DNA of 64,000 bases, taken from SIG455 sp045589495 (lineage in GTDB: Bacteria > Bacillota > Clostridia > UMGS1810). The DNA lies in contig JAZNPF010000041.1 in assembly GCA_045589495.1 (NCBI GenBank), positions 6,839 through 70,838 on the forward strand. Direction: 5' to 3'. Below are positions 44,252 through 52,666 of the stretch, in pieces. The notes below the pieces were generated by a model. That model was not told the DNA's origin, ran no database searches, and saw nothing but the letters and a program-made list of their open reading frames with translations. Every line of letters starts with the position of its first letter. Position 1 is the stretch's first letter. A program made the position numbers and the translations under genes.

Positions 44252-45720
44252 TATTCTGCTATACCAGATGCATATCCAGTATATTCATACATAAAATCCT
44301 CGGCAGTTTTTATCATAAACACTCCGAGTTCATCACCCTTAAATGCAAAGTGCATATGAAGTATTCCCAGATATTTATCTATGATCTGTACTTTAATCAA
44401 GAAAGTCTTTTCGTCAATCCACGCAGCAGATGTTGCGCTGTCATACTTAATATCGGAGGCAACAGTTCCAACTTCATCAGCATATCCCCATTGAGGGAAT
44501 TTACCGAACACATTTTTACCTATCCCAAAAGGAAGTTCCTTATATCCCTGCTCGTTGGTATAGCACATAGTTCCCTCGTCGTCATTGAGCACGAACTTTA
44601 TATTTTCGATACCCATAGGGTTTTTGTCCATAATGTAATTTCTGCCGTTTATCGTATCCGCTACGGGAGAAGTTTTTTCACCTATTGCAACTGCGAGCTT
44701 AAGATCTGATATATACTCGGAAAGTTCATCTTGCGCCGCTGTATCTTTAGGTAACTCACCGTCGGACACCTTACGGATTATCATGTCAAAAAGGTTATCC
44801 ATAACAATCTTCGGTGCATAATCCTTACCCTGATTTTCTGCATTGTATATGAACACTATATCTTTATCGGGTACGCATACGGCAAACTGACATCCCATAC
44901 CGTCAAACATAAATGAATTATCGTATGTACGCCATATCTGATAGCCATATCCCTGCTGATTGTATTCGCAGTCATTCATATAGGCGGTTTCTATCTGCTT
45001 TGATGTGGCAGCGGTTACATATTCTTCATTGAGAATCTGCTCTCCGTTCCACTTGCCCTTATTCATCATAAATTTAGCGACACGGAGAAGATCACGAGCA
45101 GTACACAGCAATGATGAATCACCCCACGTATGACCTCCAGGGCATTTCAGCATTTGTACATTTTCAGATACACCGATTTTATCAAACAATTTTTCTCTGA
45201 GATATTGAAGCAGTGTCTTGCCGGTTACTCTCTCCACCATAGTTCCAAGTATAAAAGAGCCCGTGCTGTCATACTGAAACAGTGTGCCGGCAGGTCTTGA
45301 CTGCTCTGTCGGGTTCTCAAAATAATATCTTACTCTGTCATCGGGTTTATCATTGAACCAATATCGTTCCAGTTTAGCCGTACTCATCATAAGCATATTT
45401 CGGATTGTCTGACGGCGCATATTCTTATCGTTCTGTGCCTTCATCTCTTCGGGAAAATATTTACCGATCTCATCATCAAGATTGATTTTACCGTCCTGCT
45501 CCAAAAACCCAACAGCAATAGCCACAAAACTTTTTGTAACAGAATACATTCTGTGATTAAAATCCTTATTAAAGGGCTTCCAATATGCTTCGCATACCAC
45601 ATTATCTCCACGCATAAGAATCATATCATGTGTGGCAAGGCGAGAGCTTTCAAGTTTCTGCATATACATTAGTATATCCTTTGAGCTGATGCCCATTTTC
45701 TCAGGTGTTGTATAATTCAT
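44251..45720 (-). CDS. Serine hydrolase, class C beta-lactamase fold (esterase)
   Basis: The 489-residue protein has the SxxK nucleophile motif SVTK (about residues 60-63), a YDS motif in LFQYDSTGSF (in place of YxN), and a C-terminal beta domain (about 360-489) beyond the usual fold. No signal peptide is seen. Members include carboxylesterases and peptidases. In this island an ester-removing activity on pectic oligosaccharides is plausible but not shown. It lies 32 bases after the GH43 gene. Confidence 0.78.
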   Translation of the reverse strand: MNYTTPEKMGISSKDILMYMQKLESSRLATHDMILMRGDNVVCEAYWKPFNKDFNHRMYSVTKSFVAIAVGFLEQDGKINLDDEIGKYFPEEMKAQNDKNMRRQTIRNMLMMSTAKLERYWFNDKPDDRVRYYFENPTEQSRPAGTLFQYDSTGSFILGTMVERVTGKTLLQYLREKLFDKIGVSENVQMLKCPGGHTWGDSSLLCTARDLLRVAKFMMNKGKWNGEQILNEEYVTAATSKQIETAYMNDCEYNQQGYGYQIWRTYDNSFMFDGMGCQFAVCVPDKDIVFIYNAENQGKDYAPKIVMDNLFDMIIRKVSDGELPKDTAAQDELSEYISDLKLAVAIGEKTSPVADTINGRNYIMDKNPMGIENIKFVLNDDEGTMCYTNEQGYKELPFGIGKNVFGKFPQWGYADEVGTVASDIKYDSATSAAWIDEKTFLIKVQIIDKYLGILHMHFAFKGDELGVFMIKTAEDFMYEYTGYASGIAE

Positions 45721-45752
45721 TTCTATCTCTCCTTATATGTTTTATTTTACAC

Positions 45753-46766
45753 TTACTCGCCTGACGGTGGAGTATATTCCACATCTGCCTTAACAGGAAC
45801 TCCTACGTGAGGAAATCCCGTTTCATCAAAGAATACTTTCTGGCAATGACAATATCTATCCATAGGTTCTGCCTCGGGATCAGATTTTTTCAGGCAATGA
45901 TGACAAATCCAAAGTTCTGTTTTGTCAGGTGAGTAGAAAAATGTAGCATGCCCCGGACCATAGTTACCATTACCTTTTGTCATAAAAGGCACGCTGTATT
46001 TAATCCACGAATCCGCTGACATAATGTCATCGCCTACAAATTCTAAAATTCCCAACACATAGTCATCGCTCCAGCATCCATTGCCGGAATAGACAATAAA
46101 CAATCTATCGTCTTTTTCTATAAAATACGAACCCTCGTTTATAATGAACCCTTTATCATACGGAGGAACAAGTTCCCAGTCATATTGTGGTTCAGCGATT
46201 ATTTCATATGCGCCAATCGGTTCAACAGGACTTTTAAGTTCCTGAATGACAACTGCCTGGCCATGATCATCTACAACGGAATAACTGATATAAAGTTTAT
46301 TATTCTTTTTATCCTGATAAATTGTAGGATCTATGGCGTACAAATCAGGATTAATATGAGCAGCCAGTTCAAAACCATCAAAGGGATCCTCTGTTTTTGC
46401 TCTTAAGCATATTACATGCTTCGTACCATCAGTTTCACTCCTGCAAGTGCTTGTATATATATACCACATTCCGTCTATAAAGTGCATCTCAGGAGCCCAG
46501 AAATATCCATAGGTATTGTCCTCTGCATTTGCTTCATAGACTACGTTAGACTCTCCAGTAAAAATATCGGCAAGTTTTTCTGAACGGTGCATGATGATTT
46601 TCATACTTTTACAATCCGCACCTGTGGTATGTATAGCATAATAGCAGTTATGTTTATCAGAAAAAACAATGCATGGGTCCGGTGTGTTGTATTCTCTTGT
46701 GAGCGGGTTTTTATAACCACTTGGATGTCTCTGATATTCAAATTTATAATTTTCGTTTTTTCTCAC
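45753..46766 (-). CDS. Family 43 glycoside hydrolase (arabinanase/arabinofuranosidase type)
   Basis: This is a five-bladed beta-propeller protein of about 337 residues with the GH43 acidic triad: Asp in YNTPDPCIV (general base), Asp in YAIDPTIY (pKa modulator) and Glu in IINEGSYF (general acid). WAPEMHFIDGMWYIY is a typical blade. No signal peptide, so it acts on imported arabino- or galacto-oligosaccharide side chains of RG-I. GTG 46766 has TGAGGT at a proper distance; GTG 46781 overlaps it. Confidence 0.87.
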   Translation of the reverse strand: MRKNENYKFEYQRHPSGYKNPLTREYNTPDPCIVFSDKHNCYYAIHTTGADCKSMKIIMHRSEKLADIFTGESNVVYEANAEDNTYGYFWAPEMHFIDGMWYIYTSTCRSETDGTKHVICLRAKTEDPFDGFELAAHINPDLYAIDPTIYQDKKNNKLYISYSVVDDHGQAVVIQELKSPVEPIGAYEIIAEPQYDWELVPPYDKGFIINEGSYFIEKDDRLFIVYSGNGCWSDDYVLGILEFVGDDIMSADSWIKYSVPFMTKGNGNYGPGHATFFYSPDKTELWICHHCLKKSDPEAEPMDRYCHCQKVFFDETGFPHVGVPVKADVEYTPPSGE

Positions 46767-46882
46767 TGTTTTAAACCTCACAAAATTTAAAGTTTCTGTA
46801 ATGTAACCGTTTTCATATACAAAACCACAGATTTCTCATCATAACGTCGTAGTAAGAATTTTAGAAAAAATTTAATTTATGT

Positions 46883-46907
46883 CCATAGCATTGAATAAAT
46901 GCTATGG
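46883..46907 (-). terminator. Terminator downstream of the SGNH gene at 46917
   Basis: CCATAGCATT (46883-46892) and AATGCTATGG (46898-46907) form a 10-bp stem with a 5-base loop, ten bases after the stop at 46917. The T-run is interrupted (ACATAAATTAAATTTTTT). Confidence 0.7.
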
Positions 46908-46916
46908 GCTTGCAAC

Positions 46917-47960
46917 TTATAATTCTATTTTTTCTATAACGGTGCTTAAAGCTGCCGCCATTGCAGCAAACCCGTAATCAGTAGGGTGAATACCATCTAC
47001 AGTTCCCTCGTTACCACACAGTGAAGTAAGTTGAGTACCATTTATGATATAAACATTTTTGTCTCCCATCATTACTGCTTTATTATAAGTTGATTCAATA
47101 ATTTTCAATCGTTCTTTTTCATCATCGTTCAAATTTAATTTTGGTCTGGACATCATTATTATAGGCAATTGAGGATGAGCATTTCTTATTTCGTTGAACA
47201 TCCTTTCGTGTGTCTTCCGGAGATGCTCAACCGTTGGCGCATTATAATCATAATCGTAAACAAAAACAGACATATCCAGGTCTTTTATATATTCGGAAAT
47301 TTCAACTTCTGCTTTGGCGTTACCGGAAAATCCAAGATTTATATGATCTATATTGAACTGACGCGATATGTAGGCCTGGTAACATGTACCGGGACGGGAA
47401 GCACACCCCCCCTGTGTAATCGATGAGCCGTAATATACAATTGGTGCAACATCTCTGTATGGAGTAAGTTCCTCTATCTTTGCACCATCTTCAAGTCCGA
47501 TATATAATTTGCAGACATCACTGTACAGAGGAAAATCTATTAGAATCTCTCTCATTTCGTTAGTCTCAAGCTCAACAACGCTTTCAAAACCGTCTTCAAT
47601 ATCAAACGGTGGCTCGAATGTACCGGAATACACATTATCTGCATACAGGTCAAAACCTGCAGAACCCACAAGTGCAAAATGTGGCATCTTACCAAGATTC
47701 TCCATACATGCCTTGATAGCTACATAAGAACTGTTTGTTTTGAAACAAACTCGTCCACCCGCTGTATTGGCATGAAGTTCATAAACGCCCTCGCTTACAG
47801 ATGCAGCAACTTTCTCCGGCAAACGGCGAAATTTACCGACCTCATAAATCAAACCATAGATTTTAAAAGGTTCACTAAGCACATCATAAAACTTGATATT
47901 ATCTTTCTCTATGTTAGTCTCAACCTTAAAATTAACATCAATATCTGATATATTTTTCAT
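46917..47960 (-). CDS. Two-domain SGNH/GDSL hydrolase (carbohydrate esterase type)
   Basis: The 347-residue protein has an N-terminal beta-sandwich domain (about 1-165) and a C-terminal SGNH domain with block I VYYGSSITQGGCAS (Ser about residue 178), block II NLGFSGNAKAE (Gly/Asn) and block V VDGIHPTDYG (Asp-His). This layout is seen in sugar-specific esterases that act on glycosides and oligosaccharides. No signal peptide. It lies just after the Gfo/Idh/MocA run on the same strand and probably belongs to the same transcript. Confidence 0.8.
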   Translation of the reverse strand: MKNISDIDVNFKVETNIEKDNIKFYDVLSEPFKIYGLIYEVGKFRRLPEKVAASVSEGVYELHANTAGGRVCFKTNSSYVAIKACMENLGKMPHFALVGSAGFDLYADNVYSGTFEPPFDIEDGFESVVELETNEMREILIDFPLYSDVCKLYIGLEDGAKIEELTPYRDVAPIVYYGSSITQGGCASRPGTCYQAYISRQFNIDHINLGFSGNAKAEVEISEYIKDLDMSVFVYDYDYNAPTVEHLRKTHERMFNEIRNAHPQLPIIMMSRPKLNLNDDEKERLKIIESTYNKAVMMGDKNVYIINGTQLTSLCGNEGTVDGIHPTDYGFAAMAAALSTVIEKIEL

Positions 47961-47981
47961 TTCAATCTTACTCCTTAATAC

Positions 47982-49019
47982 TCATTTCAAGTACTCAATT
48001 TTTTCTGCTTTTCCACTTGCTGCAGATGCGATAATCGCTTCACAAACAGCAACAGTTGCAGCACCTTCTGCACCAGGAATATCAAGTGGCTTTCTATCAA
48101 GAAGCACATCCACAAAGTCATTAACTTCTGCGCTTACGTTATGGTTATTGATTTCAATCGGGACTTTAATTGCAATTTCTTTCATATGTATTCCCAAGAA
48201 TTCTTTTTTACCCTCAAATTCGTCCATATAAAGCGACAAAGCAGGACTTGTATTATCTGTGATAATTGTTCCTTTTGTTCCGTAAAGAATTGTACGCATA
48301 GTATAGTCACGTTTACATCCTGTAGAAACGAATACTTTACCCATTACATCGTTAGGAAATTTAAGAACTGTAATAGCAGTATCATCACATGGCCATGTAT
48401 CATTCAAAACCTTTTTGTTTGTATATGCGAATGCTTCAATAGGATTACCTGCAATCCAGCGAAGAAGGTCAACTGCGTGGCAGCCACCGCCGGTTACAGG
48501 ATGGCGGGGATTATTTTTATCATTACGCCAATGCAACTCCATATCAGAATAATCATGAGCATATTCGGACTCAACGAACAGCAATTCACCGATAAGGCCC
48601 TGATCTATAATCTCTTTCGCCTTAATAAAACCGGGGGTTTTACGGCAAACCTGACCAACCATAAGTTTTGCATTGCTTGTCTTTTCTGCTTCAAGCATTG
48701 CAGCACAGTCATCAGAATTAAGCGCAAGCGGCTTTTCGCATAAAACGTGAATGTCTGCTTTCAAAAAGTCAACTACCATTTCGCGGTGCGCCTGATCGGG
48801 TGTAGCGATACAAACTGCATCCACAATATTCTTATTCAAGAGATCGTGATAATCGCTGTAACGGTCTTTTACACCATATTTGTCTGATACTTCATTTAAA
48901 ACTTTTTCGTCATTATCGCATAATGCGACCAGTTCAGCGTCAACATTATCTATAATGCCTCGCATATGATACTGACCTATTCCTTTTACTCCTACTACTG
49001 CAAATTTAATTTTTTTCAT
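47982..49019 (-). CDS. Gfo/Idh/MocA-family oxidoreductase 1
   Basis: The 345-residue protein has an N-terminal Rossmann fold (KFAVVGVKGIGQYHMRGI), the CEKPLAL motif carrying the catalytic Lys, and the C-terminal half ending in the substrate face (GGGCHAVDLLRWIAGNP, with the conserved His/Asp). Such enzymes oxidise hydroxyls of sugars, often at C3, using NAD(P). The substrate is unknown. It is 16 bases downstream of a second member. Confidence 0.88.
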   Translation of the reverse strand: MKKIKFAVVGVKGIGQYHMRGIIDNVDAELVALCDNDEKVLNEVSDKYGVKDRYSDYHDLLNKNIVDAVCIATPDQAHREMVVDFLKADIHVLCEKPLALNSDDCAAMLEAEKTSNAKLMVGQVCRKTPGFIKAKEIIDQGLIGELLFVESEYAHDYSDMELHWRNDKNNPRHPVTGGGCHAVDLLRWIAGNPIEAFAYTNKKVLNDTWPCDDTAITVLKFPNDVMGKVFVSTGCKRDYTMRTILYGTKGTIITDNTSPALSLYMDEFEGKKEFLGIHMKEIAIKVPIEINNHNVSAEVNDFVDVLLDRKPLDIPGAEGAATVAVCEAIIASAASGKAEKIEYLK

Positions 49020-49035
49020 TGTAATTTCTCCTTTA

Positions 49036-50220
49036 TCATAAATATTTATTATTTATACAAAATTCTTTTTTCTTTGCCCATTCACAATTCAGTTCAGAAA
49101 GCATTTTTCCTTGTTTAAATGCGTTTATAAGAAGATCATCCAAACCACTCACAAAAGTTCGTTTTTCATCCTCATCATTTATAATCAAATCAGCAGGAAA
49201 ATCCTGAACTTCACATTGTTCATACAAACTGTTGATAATTATATTATGTGGCATAGCAGTTTCAGCAACACAGGGAAGTTGAGTACCATCTGAAGCCGCG
49301 CTAATAGCATCCCAAAGTTTTTTATTGTTGTCTATATCAATTACAGGATCACCATAATCTTTAACAGTACCATCATTGAATTTTGCAACAATATTTGTTT
49401 TTCCGCATTCGTATGTCACAACAGCATTTTCGAATTTAAATTCAAATATCGGGTGTACCCAAGTGGTTATTGCATGTGATGCAATCATCAAAACATCAAT
49501 ATCTTCTTCTGTTTTCATACAAATAACAGCGGTATCATAATTTTCTATTTTATTTGCACGTAAAAGTTCCGCGGAATATTTTTGAGGCAAACAAGTTTTA
49601 TCCATTGTCTTACCCAAAATAAACAACATATTATGCAAATAATGAGCAGTTGCATTTGAAATTACAGAATCCAAAATCAGGTTATTATTATCATCCCGGA
49701 TTCTTCCCGCCCAACCACTGCTTCTGCCGTAATATTGCCAATCTCTCGGCCATAAAACTATAGTTTTGAGTTCTATGGGGTTGCCTAAAACACCATTAAG
49801 AACATCTGATTTTAAATCAATTATGCTCTGAGCATATGAATGTTGATATCCTATTGCAATAAATTTCCCAGTACGCTCTGATGCCTCACATATAGCCTTA
49901 GCATCTTCATAACTTGAAGCAATCGGCTTTTCGCACAGCACATTTGCACCATGCTCAACGGCATATATACAATGGTCTTTATGAAAATGCGGTGGAGTAC
50001 TTATAACCACTAAATCCGCTGTATTCTCTGCAAAAAAATCTGCCATTGTTTTATACACAGGAATATTGTTTTTTTCAAATTCATCAATATAAGGAAAATC
50101 GTCACAAATTTCAACAACACCCACATATTCGTATTTTCCACTATTAATATTATCAAGCAATGGCCGTGTGTATGTAGCACCAAATCCGCCTGCCCCGACA
50201 GTTAATATTTTAACACTCAT
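49036..50220 (-). CDS. Gfo/Idh/MocA-family oxidoreductase 2
   Basis: The 394-residue protein has the Rossmann start KILTVGAGGFGATYTRPLL, the motif CEKPIASSY with the catalytic Lys, and ISTPPHFHKDHC. It is longer than its neighbours, mainly in the C-terminal half, and belongs to a different branch (about 401 residues if read from 50241, which would add the ribosome site). It is not a recent duplicate of its neighbours. Start ATG 50220 follows GAAGGAG. Confidence 0.85.
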   Translation of the reverse strand: MSVKILTVGAGGFGATYTRPLLDNINSGKYEYVGVVEICDDFPYIDEFEKNNIPVYKTMADFFAENTADLVVISTPPHFHKDHCIYAVEHGANVLCEKPIASSYEDAKAICEASERTGKFIAIGYQHSYAQSIIDLKSDVLNGVLGNPIELKTIVLWPRDWQYYGRSSGWAGRIRDDNNNLILDSVISNATAHYLHNMLFILGKTMDKTCLPQKYSAELLRANKIENYDTAVICMKTEEDIDVLMIASHAITTWVHPIFEFKFENAVVTYECGKTNIVAKFNDGTVKDYGDPVIDIDNNKKLWDAISAASDGTQLPCVAETAMPHNIIINSLYEQCEVQDFPADLIINDEDEKRTFVSGLDDLLINAFKQGKMLSELNCEWAKKKEFCINNKYL

Positions 50221-50234
50221 TTTATCTCCTTCTT

Positions 50235-51215
50235 TCAACAAGTTATTGCCTGTTCCTGAATAAGCAATGTATCTTCTGCAGAGCGAAGAACATCTTCAGT
50301 AGTCAAATATAAATCAGTATTTCCACTTATTTCACCTATAAAATCATTCCAGGATGTATGATTTCCTATATCTGTAGGTTCTAAGACATCCGGTTGTTCT
50401 TTATCTTTATAATAAACAAGTGCCGGAGTATTGTGCCATGAAAATCTCACTGCACCGAGAGTTCCAAAAATTTCGAAATTAACCTTAAACGAAACACATG
50501 CATCATCAGGGATAGAATAAGAAGTATCCAAAAGCATTCCCGCTCCATTAGACAACACGCCCATAACCTGACCGCAATCATCAAATCCTCTTTCCTCAGG
50601 CGAAAATCCTCTCCAACAACGTGCTGCAAGTGTTTTTTGCGGAGTAAGATCGGAAATATAGCGAATCATATCTATACCATGGATTCCTATATCATTGATT
50701 ACGCCACCATGCTTGCCATCCTCATAATACCAGGGCGCCCTGAATTTATAATGTAAAGGATGTTGAAGCCCCATATATATAGTTTTGATATCGCCAATCT
50801 TTCCACTTTGAACAATATCTCTGACAGCACATATATTAGGATTATATCTCATATCAAGCATACATCCGAGTTTGAGATTCTTTTCTTTTACTAATTTTTT
50901 GATTTCAATAAGTTCACTCGTTTTTGTGCATATAGGTTTATCTACCATAACATGTTTGCCTGCTTTTAATGCTTCAATAACCAACTGACCTCTATCACTA
51001 AAGCACGCACCTATAGCAATAATTTCGGCACCACTTTTATCTAGCACATCTTTGTATGTATTGTGTGTAAGTGTAATTCCAGATTTTTCAAGTTGGCATA
51101 TAACATTTTCGCCTGCTTCCCATATACCTGTTATTTCATATTTGGAGTCTGATTTAACCAAATTATAAACATTGAAAATATGATCATGATCAAATCCTGC
51201 AAATGCAATTTTCAT
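50235..51215 (-). CDS. Gfo/Idh/MocA-family oxidoreductase 3
   Basis: The 326-residue protein starts MKIAFAGFDHDHIFNVYNLV, a variant Rossmann motif with a His pair, and has VDKPICTKTSE with the catalytic Lys and GGVINDIGIHGIDMIRYI for the substrate site. It is the first gene of the run. ATG 51215 is 6 bases after GGGGTG; GTG 51224 overlaps that site. It ends 14 bases before the start of the next oxidoreductase. Confidence 0.85.
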   Translation of the reverse strand: MKIAFAGFDHDHIFNVYNLVKSDSKYEITGIWEAGENVICQLEKSGITLTHNTYKDVLDKSGAEIIAIGACFSDRGQLVIEALKAGKHVMVDKPICTKTSELIEIKKLVKEKNLKLGCMLDMRYNPNICAVRDIVQSGKIGDIKTIYMGLQHPLHYKFRAPWYYEDGKHGGVINDIGIHGIDMIRYISDLTPQKTLAARCWRGFSPEERGFDDCGQVMGVLSNGAGMLLDTSYSIPDDACVSFKVNFEIFGTLGAVRFSWHNTPALVYYKDKEQPDVLEPTDIGNHTSWNDFIGEISGNTDLYLTTEDVLRSAEDTLLIQEQAITC

Positions 51216-51651
51216 ATAGTACACCCCAATCTCATATCAGTTAAAACATTTTTTATGTAATTTTACTGAACTAAAATAATAATTTAGATTTCTCATTACT
51301 ATCTGTAAATACACGTTTTCTATTTTAAAAAAAAGTTATTCAATAGTTTATTTTAAACTTATACACTAATAATAACATTGCTACATTTATACATTCAACA
51401 GACAAAATCTATATTAACAGGTCAATTTCTACAAATCATATTCACGCACCAAATTCTCATATTATATCACCTCAAAATGGCATTTTGCTATATGATGTTA
51501 GTTTTACTTGTTATGTTTTACCAAATGCTTTTTGATGATGTGGAAGGCGGTATTTTTGAAAATGGATGCAAATAGATTAGGCATTGACGCTTGTTTTGTT
51601 CAGATCATCACACGACATATGACAGTATTTTTAAACCAAAATTAAAACAGA
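51216..51651. other. Intergenic region, no gene supported
   Basis: This AT-rich stretch between the Gfo/Idh/MocA run and the third regulator has no open reading frame with a ribosome site. A 65-codon plus-strand frame at 51378-51575 has no initiation signal and no recognisable content. It must hold the promoter of the oxidoreductase run, but I see no clear -35/-10 pair. Confidence 0.5.
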
Positions 51652-51688
51652 CGTTTCTTTTCAAACTATAATTGTTAGAAAAGAAACG
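51652..51688 (-). terminator. Terminator of the AraC-type gene at 51704
   Basis: CGTTTCTTTTC (51652-51662) and GAAAAGAAACG (51678-51688) form a perfect 11-bp stem with a 15-base loop, followed on the minus strand by TCTGTTTTAATTTT. Confidence 0.8.
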
Positions 51689-51703
51689 CCTGTTTAATTG
51701 ATA

Positions 51704-52510
51704 TTATCTTTTTGTAAGGGCATATTTTTTTGGTGTAATCCCTTTATATTTCTTAAACACGGCAGCAAAATAATTACTGTCGTTAAAACCGCATCTCATG
51801 GCAATCTTTGCTATCGGAATATTACTTTTTTTCAACATTTTTTCTGCAGCAGACACTTTTGAAATGTTGATATATTCGCTGAGGGTAATTCCAGATATTT
51901 TTTTAAACTGAGTAGAAAAGTGGTTTGGGCTAACGGAATATTTTTTAGAAAGTGTCTTTAAACTTAAGTCGGCATCTACATTTTCACTTATGTACTTCAT
52001 AGCAGTCTCTACAAGCAAAAATGCTTCCGAAAACTTAGCCTTATTATCTTTAAGACGATAACGTGAAATTATAAGAAGAAGTTCCCTCAAATAAAGTTTT
52101 TGCATTTCAACGTAATCATGATGCACCTTAAGTGACTCTTCTGCCATTTTGTTAAGAAGTTCTTCAACTCGTTTTATTTCGTTAGATGGGAAAATAATAT
52201 GCTTATTTTGAGAAAGTGCTCTTATATAATATTTGTAATCGTCACCTACAAATTCATCATCAAATTCAAGTAATATTCTGTCCTGCTCGCACTTTTGTTC
52301 ATTATAAGTACTGTGAAAAGCCCCCTTAGGTACAAAGACCATTTCTCCGGCATTAAGCACAAATATTTCACTTCCTATAAAGTAACGTGTGCTACCTTTA
52401 ACAAGGTAGTACATTTCATGCACATCATGAAAGTGGCTTACTGTCTTGTGATTTCTTTCTCTTTTCCTTCTATCGTAAAACTCAAATCCATCATCAACCC
52501 ATATTGCCAT
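51704..52510 (-). CDS. AraC-family regulator, probable regulator of uxaBAC
   Basis: The 268-residue protein has a cupin sensor (SHFHDVHEMYYLVKGSTRYFIG) and a double helix-turn-helix (about 165-265: LSKKYSVSPNHFSTQFKK and IAMRCGFNDSNYFAAVFKKY). It is divergent from uxaBAC, with two 14-base direct repeats in the shared 156-base gap. This suggests direct control by galacturonate, tagaturonate or a pectic oligomer. Start ATG 52510 follows GAGGTG; the GTG at 52519 overlaps that site. Confidence 0.87.
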   Translation of the reverse strand: MAIWVDDGFEFYDRRKRERNHKTVSHFHDVHEMYYLVKGSTRYFIGSEIFVLNAGEMVFVPKGAFHSTYNEQKCEQDRILLEFDDEFVGDDYKYYIRALSQNKHIIFPSNEIKRVEELLNKMAEESLKVHHDYVEMQKLYLRELLLIISRYRLKDNKAKFSEAFLLVETAMKYISENVDADLSLKTLSKKYSVSPNHFSTQFKKISGITLSEYINISKVSAAEKMLKKSNIPIAKIAMRCGFNDSNYFAAVFKKYKGITPKKYALTKR

Positions 52511-52557
52511 AAATCTCACCTCAGTAATAGAATATCATGGTTTAATCTAAAACGCAA

Positions 52558-52627
52558 TAAAATTTTCGTGTTTATCGATATAAACAGTAAAATTTTCGTG
52601 TACTCCAATACAATACAAGTATATAAT
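52558..52627 (+). promoter_or_regulatory. uxaBAC promoter with direct-repeat operators
   Basis: TAAAATTTTCGTGT occurs twice in the same direction, at 52558-52571 and 52588-52601, exactly 30 bases apart (three helical turns). Between them GTTTAT/ATAAAC arms form a palindrome (52570-52585). TATAAT is at 52622-52627, and the second repeat ends where a -35 would be (no good -35). This is the layout of an AraC-type activated promoter. Confidence 0.68.
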
Positions 52628-52666
52628 TAGAAATTAGAAAACTATATTACACGAAAGGGACCCAAA

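Noticed and set aside
51378..51575. 65-codon plus-strand frame in the gap before the third AraC-type gene
   Set aside because: No ribosome binding site, hydrophobic low-complexity translation from AT-rich DNA, and no recognisable domain; likely chance.
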